DNA of 8,850 nucleotides from Rhodospirillaceae bacterium UBA3470 (GTDB lineage: Bacteria; Pseudomonadota; Alphaproteobacteria; Rhodospirillales; Casp-alpha2): the NCBI GenBank assembly GCA_002378125.1, contig DFRF01000004.1, positions 1 to 8,850 of the forward strand, written 5' to 3'. A model generated the notes under the pieces. It did no database searches. It was not told where the DNA came from and was given only the letters and a program-made list of their open reading frames with translations. Of this stretch, positions 1 to 5,812 are shown piece by piece (within the stretch, counting starts at the first letter, position 1; every line of letters begins with the position of its first letter). The position numbers and the translations under genes are program-made.

Positions 1-35
1 CGTAGCGCTACCATCCATTCAAAACGTGAAAACAT
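1..35 (-). CDS. lolC: LolC/LolE-type lipoprotein-releasing ABC permease, N-terminal fragment (cut by window edge)
   Basis: Only the first 11 codons and two bases of the twelfth are present; the gene continues beyond base 1. An ATG at 33-35 opens a frame reading MFSRFEWMVAL followed by a CG- codon (probably Arg). This matches the usual start of LolC/LolE inner-membrane permeases, roughly MFSPFERMVALRYL, just before the first membrane segment. The LolCDE complex extracts lipoproteins from the inner membrane and passes them to LolA. The start lies 10 nt after the proS stop on the same strand. A weak Shine-Dalgarno-like AGGCGG overlaps that stop, so co-transcription with proS is likely. proS followed by lolC is a known alphaproteobacterial order, which supports a call otherwise based on very few residues. 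Confidence 0.68.
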   Translation of the reverse strand, partial: MFSRFEWMVAL

Positions 36-45
36 TCAATGCCGC

Positions 46-1359
46 CTAGACCAGAATCTGCGTCAATGCGCTTTCCAGGCTCAATTCCTGGCGCTCGCCG
101 CTAGCTCGGTGCTTCATCTCCACGACACCGGATTTAAGTCCCCGGGGCCCAATTATTAACTGCCACGGCACGCCAATGAGGTCCATGTCGGCGAACTTTG
201 CGCCGGTTCGGGCCTCACGGTCGTCATAGAGAATTTCCTCCCCCTTCTCCCGCAGGTCATTGTAAGCGCCATCACAGGCGGCATTGCAGGCGGCATCGCT
301 CGTTTTTAGATTGATCAGGCCCGCCTTAAATGGCGCGATATTATCGGGCCAGATAATGCCATCGTCGTCGTGCGACGCCTCGATGATGGCGCCGGCCAGG
401 CGCGAGACCCCAATCCCGTATGAGCCCATTTCGACGTGCACTTCTTGACCGTCTGCGTCAGTGACACGGGCGCCCAGTGGCTTTGAGTATTTGGTGCCGA
501 AATAGAAGATGTGGCCGACCTCAATGCCGCGTGCAGTGACCAGGTCGTCGCCCAATGCCGCTTCGACGTCCGCTTCGCGCTTCTCGTCCGTGGCCGCGTA
601 CTGACTGGTGTAACTGTCGACGATAGGTTGCAGGTCGCTCTCGAAATCGATGTCCGTGTCCGAAAGGTTGCGGTCCAGGAAGTCTTTGTGGCAGGCGATC
701 TCGCTTTCGCCCGTATCCGCCAGGATCAGGAATTCGTGACTCATGTCGCCGCCGATGGGACCCGTGTCGGCAGCCATGGGAATGGCGGTGAGACCCATCC
801 GTTCATAGGTGCGTAGATAAGAAACAAACATCTTGTTATAGGACAGCCGCGCGCTTTCCGCATCCAAATCGAAGGAGTACGCATCCTTCATCATGAATTC
901 GCGACCGCGCATGACGCCAAACCGGGGTCGCACCTCGTCACGGAACTTCCATTGGATGTGGTACATTAGCTTTGGCAGGTCACGATAGCTGCGGGCCGAT
1001 GCGGCGAAGATCTCGGTGATCTGCTCTTCGTTGGTGGGGCCGTAGAGCATGTCGCGCTCGTGACGGTCTTTGATGCGTAGCATCTCCGGCCCGTAGTCAT
1101 CGTAACGGCCGCTTTCGCGCCACAGGTCGGCGGGCTGGATTGTCGGCATGAGGATTTCCTGACAACCGATTGCGTTCTGTTCCTCACGGACAATCTGTTC
1201 AATATTCCGTAGAACCCGGAGGCCCATTGGCAGCCACGAATAGATGCCGGCGCTGGACTGACGGATCATCCCCGCGCGCAACATTAGACGGTGCGAGACA
1301 ATTTCCGCCTCGGCGGGGTTCTCCTTGAGGGTCGGCAGGAAGTATTGGGATAAACGCAT
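46..1359 (-). CDS. proS: Prolyl-tRNA synthetase (short alphaproteobacterial type lacking the INS editing domain)
   Basis: This cytoplasmic class II synthetase charges tRNA-Pro with proline using ATP. The 437 residues show the class II core in order: motif 1 region around 45-75 (MGLRVLRNI, then LMPTIQP), the TNEE loop at 109-112, motif 2 at about 138-163 (KFRDEVRPRFG, then REFMMKDAYSF), and motif 3 at 312-325 (GSYGIGVSRLAG). A C-terminal anticodon-binding domain follows from about 345. Only about 55 residues lie between the SHEFLILA segment (207-214) and GHIF (282-285), where E. coli-type enzymes carry a roughly 180-residue editing insertion. The short form is known in alphaproteobacteria. I chose the ATG at 1357-1359 because the protein then begins MRLSQYFLPTLKENPAEAE, the standard N-terminus, and a GAGG stands 5 nt upstream. 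The frame stays open to 1458 but the extra 33 residues look like untranslated leader. The stop is TAG, 10 nt before lolC. Confidence 0.97.
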   Translation of the reverse strand: MRLSQYFLPTLKENPAEAEIVSHRLMLRAGMIRQSSAGIYSWLPMGLRVLRNIEQIVREEQNAIGCQEILMPTIQPADLWRESGRYDDYGPEMLRIKDRHERDMLYGPTNEEQITEIFAASARSYRDLPKLMYHIQWKFRDEVRPRFGVMRGREFMMKDAYSFDLDAESARLSYNKMFVSYLRTYERMGLTAIPMAADTGPIGGDMSHEFLILADTGESEIACHKDFLDRNLSDTDIDFESDLQPIVDSYTSQYAATDEKREADVEAALGDDLVTARGIEVGHIFYFGTKYSKPLGARVTDADGQEVHVEMGSYGIGVSRLAGAIIEASHDDDGIIWPDNIAPFKAGLINLKTSDAACNAACDGAYNDLREKGEEILYDDREARTGAKFADMDLIGVPWQLIIGPRGLKSGVVEMKHRASGERQELSLESALTQILV

Positions 1360-1408
1360 AAGAGCCTCGATTTCCGGGCCGCCGCCGGTGGGTCGGCATT
1401 CCTTATGC

Positions 1409-1437
1409 AATCTATGCAAACCGATCAGCAATGACAA
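1409..1437 (-). promoter_or_regulatory. Candidate sigma70-type promoter for proS
   Basis: On the minus strand, TTGTCA (1432-1437; 5 of 6 to TTGACA) is followed after exactly 17 nt by TAGATT (1409-1414; 4 of 6 to TATAAT). Transcription would start near 1402 and give a leader of roughly 40 nt before the proS ATG at 1359. The placement makes sense because 1.3 kb of other DNA now separates proS from the upstream operon. The match is by eye only, and short motifs like this also occur by chance. Confidence 0.35.
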
Positions 1438-1559
1438 TGGAAAGGGATCGTGTATCAAGTTGAGCCGTTTAAGTCCTTGCCATGTCCCTGCGCGTTCCCA
1501 TTGGAACTAATAGTTTGAGATAAAACTTGGTGGATCCAATCTCCCTCTTTCACTCCCAT

Positions 1560-1597
1560 GGCCGCGGTGCAAGGAGGTTTGGCGATGCACCGCGGCC
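1560..1597. repeat. Perfect 12-bp inverted repeat, 14-nt loop containing a Shine-Dalgarno sequence
   Basis: The arms GGCCGCGGTGCA (1560-1571) and TGCACCGCGGCC (1586-1597) are exact reverse complements, separated by 14 nt. In plus-strand RNA the loop carries AGGAGG (1572-1577), and an ATG begins at 1585, at the loop/stem junction. The stem is 9 of 12 G/C pairs and would be stable in RNA of either strand. No T-run follows on either side, so it does not look like an intrinsic terminator. It may be a translational control hairpin for the small ORF at 1585, a palindromic extragenic element or a protein-binding site; the sequence does not decide between these. Confidence 0.6.
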
Positions 1598-1728
1598 CGG
1601 GGTTTGCCCTAGATTTGGGTCTGGGGCTGTGGAAGCGGCTCCAGGAGACCCCACAAGTTGGGGGTCACGGCATGAAAACGCGTTACCGGCGCCGGGACGC
1701 GCAAGCGCGCCTAAGCTCCAGAATCTGA
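1585..1728 (+). CDS. Possible small ORF of 47 codons, unknown function
   Basis: An ATG at 1585 is preceded by a near-ideal AAGGAGG with 7 nt spacing and opens a 47-codon frame ending in TGA at 1726-1728. The peptide begins MHRGPGFALDLGLGLWKRLQ and its C-terminal half is strongly basic (KTRYRRRD, then ARLSSRI). It has no signal peptide, long membrane segment or family motif that I recognise. Support comes from the ribosome-binding site alone. The opposite strand is also open across the same bases (1550-1780), which shows how easily this G+C-rich DNA gives chance frames. The AGGAGG lies in the loop of the 12-bp inverted repeat, so either the hairpin controls translation or the apparent site is a by-product of a repeat element. 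Confidence 0.2.
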   Translation: MHRGPGFALDLGLGLWKRLQETPQVGGHGMKTRYRRRDAQARLSSRI

Positions 1729-1945
1729 AGCGCAAATCACTAGCGCAAAAGTGAGAATCTCCCTTGGCGGGTGTCGGCATGTATTTTCATCTTATTGTCC
1801 ACTTTCTGTGGAAGGAGAAACTTTCAGAATCGAAACTAAGCGTAGAGGAATTAAGAAAAGGTAAAGCCATGGGAAGAAACATATTTAGAGGGGAAATTTA
1901 CTTAGTCGCGTTGTGACGGGGTCGGTGCTGGGGCAGGCTGAGCGG

Positions 1946-2690
1946 ATGGAAATTTCCGTCAATATCGCGCAATTCCGAGAGCCGCGGCCTATAGCTGTGG
2001 TTTTCGGGCACGAGCGGTCCGGCAACCATTTCCCTGTGAACGCCATCGCAGAGGTATGCGGCTATAAGGTGTTTAACTTGATTTCGACCACGCGGACGTG
2101 AACATTAACTTCCATCACGCGGAAACGTTGGCCGACGTGCTTCGCGCACTGGCCGCGCATCACACCGCGAATGTTATCAAGTCCCACCATGCCACGGCCT
2201 TCTTCGTCCCAATCATCGGTGACGTTGCCGACTAGGCGCGCCTGTTTTACACATACCGCCGACCCGATCCCATGATGGCGAGTTTCTGGACCTTCACTCA
2301 GAACTGACCCTGGCCGGAGGGACCAGTGGCGGGGGATGTTGTGGCATTTAGACAGGCGCCACCGTCGGGGCGTTTACTGCGCTACCAGATGGCGCTGGCC
2401 GAAACTATGTTCACGCGCTGGTCCGGCTACCTTAGGGGTTGGCAGGCGCTGGCTGAAAGCTATACGCACGTGCACCTGATCGCCTATGAGGCTCTGCTTG
2501 ACGACTACGAAAATGTCATGACATCGGTCTCCGGGTTGTTGGGGTGTCCGGTCGGTTCATTCCCAAGCCGGACCGAGAAAACTACGTGAAGGCACCAGGG
2601 GCGGCGACGCACGCGGTCAACGACGAAGATCGGATGCTTCTCGAAGCCTGGATTGATCAGCAGATGCCGGCTGACCTATTCGCGAAATGA
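1946..2690 (+). pseudogene. Sulfotransferase pseudogene (two in-frame stops, two frameshifts)
   Basis: Joining three frames gives about 248 codons resembling bacterial PAPS-dependent sulfotransferases. The first part (1946-2079) carries the nucleotide-binding signature VVFGHERSGNHF. The frame then shifts by net -1 near 2078-2080 to DFDHADVNINFHHAETLADV. It continues through VIKSHHATAFF, a TAG stop at 2233-2235, LFYTYRRPDPMMASFWTFTQN and a TGA stop at 2305-2307. Downstream are PWPEGP, a region ending RLLRYQ, and LIAYEALLDDYENV. A second net -1 shift near 2557-2559 leads to IPKPDRENYVKAPG and a C-terminal tail ending at the TGA at 2688-2690. The YRRP...SF and ENYVKAPG segments fit the 3'-phosphate-binding and late regions of the family. 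The TGA follows Asn where Trp would fit (NWPWPEGP), so one base change explains it. A GTG at 1913 is an alternative start, but ATG 1946 gives a more ordinary N-terminus. It lies opposite to every neighbour, and its substrate is unknown. Confidence 0.85.
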
Positions 2691-2915
2691 GATAACACCG
2701 CTTTCGTAGACGAAATAGAAGATCACAAAGAACACCAGCGATACACCCGTGGTGATGATGAACTTCTTTAGAAGCTGCGGTTTTGCCGGCGCGCCCGGGT
2801 CTTCGCCGGGTAGCAAGTCGTCTGGATTGACCCGCGAGATGCCCCAGGGCAGAATTATGAAGAGGGTCAGCCACCATATGACGACGTAGACCGCAAAGCC
2901 GAGGGTAAGTGACAC
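2676..2915 (-). CDS. DUF1467-type small membrane protein
   Basis: A 79-residue protein with two predicted membrane helices: residues 5-26 (the stretch from LGFAVYVVIWWLTLFIILPW) and about 53-71 (FIITTGVSLVFFVIFYFVY). A short polar loop between them includes the segment PGEDPGAPAKPQLLKK. This layout, the PG.DPGAP.KP loop and the position between mce and proS match the DUF1467 family of alphaproteobacteria, whose function is not known to me. The start is GTG at 2913-2915, with AAGGGG about 8 nt upstream, and it lies 20 nt after mce, so it is probably the last gene of the block. The stop (TAG, 2676-2678) lies inside the 3' end of the convergent sulfotransferase pseudogene, giving a 15-bp antisense overlap. 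The final residues may therefore have been altered when that DNA arrived. Confidence 0.85.
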   Translation of the reverse strand: MSLTLGFAVYVVIWWLTLFIILPWGISRVNPDDLLPGEDPGAPAKPQLLKKFIITTGVSLVFFVIFYFVYESGVISFRE

Positions 2916-2935
2916 GGCGCGTCCCCTTCTCTCCC

Positions 2936-3340
2936 CTAAGCCTGTTCCAACTCAACCAAAGTACCGCAGAAATCTTTCGGGTGCAGGAACAGGACCGGTT
3001 TTCCATGAGCACCAATTTTCGGTTCTCCATCACCCAGTACGCGGGCGCCTTCCGACTTCATTTGATCGCGGGCTTTGATGATGTCATCGACCTCGTAACA
3101 CACATGATGCATTCCACCAGATGGGTTTTTATCCAGAAAAGCGGCGATGGGTGAGTTCTCGCCCAGGGGGTGCAGAAGCTCGATTTTGGTGTTCGGCAAT
3201 TTCACGAAGACCACGGTAACGCCGTGGTCAGGCTCTGCAATCTGTGCGGAGACAATGGCTCCCAGGGTGTCACGGTAGGTGGCCGTAGCGACTTCCAGGT
3301 CGGGCACGGCGATGGCGACGTGATTGAGACGGCCGATCAT
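2936..3340 (-). CDS. mce: Methylmalonyl-CoA epimerase
   Basis: This enzyme interconverts (2S)- and (2R)-methylmalonyl-CoA, linking propionyl-CoA carboxylase to methylmalonyl-CoA mutase and thus propionate, odd-chain and branched-chain catabolism to succinyl-CoA. The 134 residues form a vicinal oxygen chelate fold with two beta-alpha-beta-beta-beta modules. Likely metal and catalytic positions are His7 (LNHVAIAV), Glu54 (KIELLHPLG), His78 or His79 (GGMHHVCYEVDD) and Glu130 (GTLVELEQ). The FLHPKDFCGTLVE segment near the end is typical of the family. The ATG at 3338-3340 overlaps the rnj stop by 4 bases (ATGA). A strong AAGGAG sits 7 nt upstream inside rnj, so it can be initiated independently as well as by coupling. 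Length is normal. Confidence 0.95.
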   Translation of the reverse strand: MIGRLNHVAIAVPDLEVATATYRDTLGAIVSAQIAEPDHGVTVVFVKLPNTKIELLHPLGENSPIAAFLDKNPSGGMHHVCYEVDDIIKARDQMKSEGARVLGDGEPKIGAHGKPVLFLHPKDFCGTLVELEQA

Positions 3341-5028
3341 GGTGAAACTCCTTCTTGTTGGTCCAGTCGAACCAGATGCACGCGGGTGATTGGACGCTTG
3401 TCGAAAAGGGCGCGAAAGGCCCGGCGCGCGGCGATACGAGCGGCCTCGGAAACGGTGTGATCGTCTGCCTCCTTGGCGTCGCGCGACAGTCTATCGATCG
3501 CTTTCCGAACGGCAAGCCGAACCGTATCCAAGATCGGGTCATCTTCATCTTCCAAAAGGCCCGCGGTGGAAATGGGCATTTCCTCATCGACCTCATTGCG
3601 GTCTAGGATGACCGTGAGAACCGCGAACCCGTGCCACATGGCCCGTGTTCGGCTCTTTACGACTTCCGATTGAGTGGGCACGAGGCGGTTGCCGTCGGAC
3701 GCTAGGCGTCCCACCGGTACATAGTCGACGATACCGGGTGCCCCTGGCGCTAGGCGCACGGCGCCGCCGTTCTCGTTGACGATGGCGTGCGGTACCTGGC
3801 AGGTGCGAGCCAATTCGGCGTGTTCCGTGAGATGGCGAAGCTCCCCGTGTACGGGGATGGCAATCTCGGGCCGTAGGTGTTGATACATGCGGGTCAATTC
3901 ATCCCGTGCGGGATGACCCGAGACGTGGATCATGGCGTCTTTGGCCGTGATCACATGGATATCCCGGCGCAGGAATTTTGCTTGCAGTTCCGCGATGGCC
4001 CGTTCGTTCCCGGGGATTACGCGAGACGAGAAGATTATTGTGTCGCCCGGGTTCAAAACGATGCGGGGATGATCTTCGGCGGCGATGCGGGCGAGCGCTG
4101 CGCGGGGCTCGCCTTGACTGCCGGTACAGATTATCAACGTCTTGTCATCCGGCAGAAACCCTGCGTCCTCCTCCATGAGGAAGGCGGGGACGCCCTTAAT
4201 ATAGCCGTTCTCTCGGGCCGCATCGGTAATTCGCTTCAATGACCGCCCGGCCAGAACTACGTCGCGGTCGTTCCTGGCTGCCGCCGTGGCAATAGTTTCC
4301 AAGCGTGCTACGTTGGAGGCGAAACAGGCCACCGCCACCTGGCCCGTGCAACTGGCGATGATGTCGGTGAGGTTGTTTAGGATGTCCGCCTCCGACCCCG
4401 TGGTGCCCGGCGTGAACACGTTCGTGGAATCGCAGACCACGGCTAGGGCCCCCTCTTCCCCAATGCGCCGGAGCGTTTTCTCGTCCGTCGGTTCCCCGAC
4501 GACTGGATCGGGATCGAACTTCCAATCGCCCGTATGCAGGACCGTCCCCAATGGCGTCCTGAGGGCGATAGCGTTTGGTTCGGGAATGGAGTGGGTCATC
4601 GTTACCCACTCCAGATCGAAAGGGCCAAGCGTGAATTTCGCCCCAAGAGGGACTTCGTTAATTTTTACCTCGCTGCCGAATTCTGTCTCGGCAAGCTTGC
4701 GACGCAGCACAGAGACCGTGAATGGTGTCGCGTAGATGGGACAGCGCAGCTTGGGCCACAGGTATTGGACCGCACCCAGGTGATCTTCATGCGCATGGGT
4801 TAGTATCAGGGCCAGAAGGCGGTCCTTCCTATCCTCAATGAATTTGGGATTGGGCATTATGACGTCGATGCCCGGCAATTCGCCGTCGTTGAAGGTGACG
4901 CCCAAGTCAATCATCAGCCAATCCTCGTCCCCGGGCAGGCCAAAGCCGTAAAGGTTGAGGTTCATGCCGATCTCGCCTGCGCCGCCAAGCGGCACGAACA
5001 AGAGTTCTTCTGCGGTTGCCCTACTCAT
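3337..5028 (-). CDS. rnj: Ribonuclease J (metallo-beta-lactamase/beta-CASP family)
   Basis: A 563-residue cytoplasmic ribonuclease with 5'-3' exo- and endonuclease activity in the family, acting in mRNA decay and rRNA maturation. The metallo-beta-lactamase core shows PLGGAGEIGMN (13-23), the zinc motif HAHEDHLG (78-85), His145 (TMTHSIPE) and Asp168 (HTGDWKFDP). The beta-CASP insert includes CDSTNVFTPG (199-208), FASNVARLE (236-244) and CTGSQGEPRA (301-310). HVSGHP (368-373) and PVHGELRHL (392-400) follow, then a C-terminal domain after about 430. All metal ligands are present and length is typical. The ATG at 5026-5028 overlaps the coaX stop (ATGA) with no clear Shine-Dalgarno sequence, so translational coupling is likely. 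RNase J between coaX and mce is standard alphaproteobacterial context. Confidence 0.96.
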   Translation of the reverse strand: MSRATAEELLFVPLGGAGEIGMNLNLYGFGLPGDEDWLMIDLGVTFNDGELPGIDVIMPNPKFIEDRKDRLLALILTHAHEDHLGAVQYLWPKLRCPIYATPFTVSVLRRKLAETEFGSEVKINEVPLGAKFTLGPFDLEWVTMTHSIPEPNAIALRTPLGTVLHTGDWKFDPDPVVGEPTDEKTLRRIGEEGALAVVCDSTNVFTPGTTGSEADILNNLTDIIASCTGQVAVACFASNVARLETIATAAARNDRDVVLAGRSLKRITDAARENGYIKGVPAFLMEEDAGFLPDDKTLIICTGSQGEPRAALARIAAEDHPRIVLNPGDTIIFSSRVIPGNERAIAELQAKFLRRDIHVITAKDAMIHVSGHPARDELTRMYQHLRPEIAIPVHGELRHLTEHAELARTCQVPHAIVNENGGAVRLAPGAPGIVDYVPVGRLASDGNRLVPTQSEVVKSRTRAMWHGFAVLTVILDRNEVDEEMPISTAGLLEDEDDPILDTVRLAVRKAIDRLSRDAKEADDHTVSEAARIAARRAFRALFDKRPITRVHLVRLDQQEGVSP

Positions 5029-5801
5029 GAGGCGTTGCGTCGGTTGATGGTAAAAAGCCCGCGGAGCGTCAAATCTGCATCGGTCTCGCGGATCGCGTCG
5101 GAGGCCTTAGCGAACAGAGGCGCCAGACCCCCTGTGGCGATGACCGGCATGTCGCTGGCTCCGTACTCGGCGCGGATGCGTGACACCAACCCCTCAACAA
5201 GCCCTACATATCCCCAGAAAATCCCGGTTTGCATAGCCGGCACCGTGGCCTTACCAATAATTTTTTTTGGCCGTTCGACGGCGATCCGCGGGAGGCGCGC
5301 TGCGGCCTGGTGCAGTGCCTCCAGTGACAAGTTTACGCCCGGCGCGATTACGCCGCCCTGGTAACTGCCATCCGCGCCGACCACGTCGAAAGTGGTCGCG
5401 GTCCCAAAATCGACCACGATCAATGGCCCGCCGTAGCGTTCGTGTGCCGCCACCGTATTGACCAACCGATCTGCGCCTACGTCATCGGGACGATCCACCT
5501 GCACCTCAATGCCCAGGTTCACGTCCGGTTCCCCAATCACCAAGGGCCTGCAGTCAAAGTATTTGTGGCAAAGCAATTTTAAGGAAAACAGCGTTGCTGG
5601 CACCACGGTGGACACGATAGCCGAAGTGATATCCGCGCGCGACAGGCCCTGCAAATGTATAAGCTGTTCTAGCCAGATACCGAATTCGTCCGCCGTTTTG
5701 TTGGAATCGGTCGAGGAACGCCATTCGCCCATCACGGTACCGTCGTCGCCAAATACTGCGAAGACGATATTGGTGTTGCCCGAATCAATAGCAAGTAGCA
5801 T
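5025..5801 (-). CDS. coaX: Type III pantothenate kinase
   Basis: It phosphorylates pantothenate with ATP to 4'-phosphopantothenate, the first step of coenzyme A synthesis. Visible ASKHA-fold motifs, numbering from the chosen start, are the phosphate loop DSGNTN (6-11), GADRLVN (about 108-114), VVDFGTATTFDVV (about 129-141) and GGVIAPGVNLS (about 148-158); GYVGLVEGLV and IATGGLAP follow. It gives 258 residues, normal for the type. I chose the ATG at 5799-5801 because family members start MLLAID.GNTN; it lies 11 nt after birA with a weak GGGACGG upstream. A TTG at 5814-5816 would add five residues and overlap the birA stop (TTGA), and cannot be excluded. Coding-strand codons contain a run of eight A (5261-5268) with the frame intact. 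Confidence 0.95.
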   Translation of the reverse strand: MLLAIDSGNTNIVFAVFGDDGTVMGEWRSSTDSNKTADEFGIWLEQLIHLQGLSRADITSAIVSTVVPATLFSLKLLCHKYFDCRPLVIGEPDVNLGIEVQVDRPDDVGADRLVNTVAAHERYGGPLIVVDFGTATTFDVVGADGSYQGGVIAPGVNLSLEALHQAAARLPRIAVERPKKIIGKATVPAMQTGIFWGYVGLVEGLVSRIRAEYGASDMPVIATGGLAPLFAKASDAIRETDADLTLRGLFTINRRNAS

Positions 5802-5812
5802 GTCCGTCCCGA

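Larger units (their letters stand above)
1438..1912. other. Intergenic region with stem-loops and an AT-rich tract, no recognised gene
   Basis: About 475 bases between the proS leader and the sulfotransferase pseudogene. The part from 1540 to 1730 is G+C-rich and holds a perfect 12-bp inverted repeat (1560-1597), a 6-bp stem with 8-nt loop (GACCCC/GGGGTC, 1647-1666), and a direct repeat of AGCGCAAA (1729-1736 and 1742-1749). The second copy of that repeat is the loop of a TCACT/AGTGA stem (1737-1754). From 1779 to 1912 the composition drops to about 36% G+C by hand count, clearly below the flanking genes. This AT-rich part could hold the old promoter of the sulfotransferase gene. A 45-codon ORF (1779-1916, plus) spans it but has only a weak GGCGGG upstream, and I do not call it a gene. 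No terminator with a T-run is evident on either strand. Confidence 0.6.

Noticed and set aside
1360..1458. Upstream extension of proS by 33 codons
   Set aside because: The added residues do not resemble any ProRS N-terminus; the internal ATG at 1357-1359 gives the conserved MRLSQYFLPT start with a GAGG 5 nt ahead, and the candidate promoter lies inside the extension.
1494..1507. Hairpin GTTCC-CATT-GGAAC as a possible terminator
   Set aside because: Only a 5-bp stem with no T-run on either side.
1550..1780. 76-codon minus-strand open frame across the intergenic region
   Set aside because: Low-complexity Pro/Ala/Arg/Gly-rich translation with no recognisable domain, running through the inverted repeats; most likely a chance frame in G+C-rich DNA.
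2233..2307. Recoding of TAG or TGA (for example selenocysteine) in the sulfotransferase reading
   Set aside because: Two different stop codons plus two frameshifts in one gene point to decay; the TGA replaces a likely Trp by a single base change, and no selenocysteine context is expected in this family.
2636..2647. Palindrome GCTTCTCGAAGC as a terminator for the minus-strand operon
   Set aside because: Its loop would be only 2 nt with a 5-bp stem and no T-run; it lies within the sulfotransferase coding remnant and looks incidental.
4286..4735. 149-codon plus-strand frame antisense to rnj
   Set aside because: Lies wholly within the well-conserved RNase J gene and has no recognisable domain; a mirror frame of G+C-rich coding DNA.
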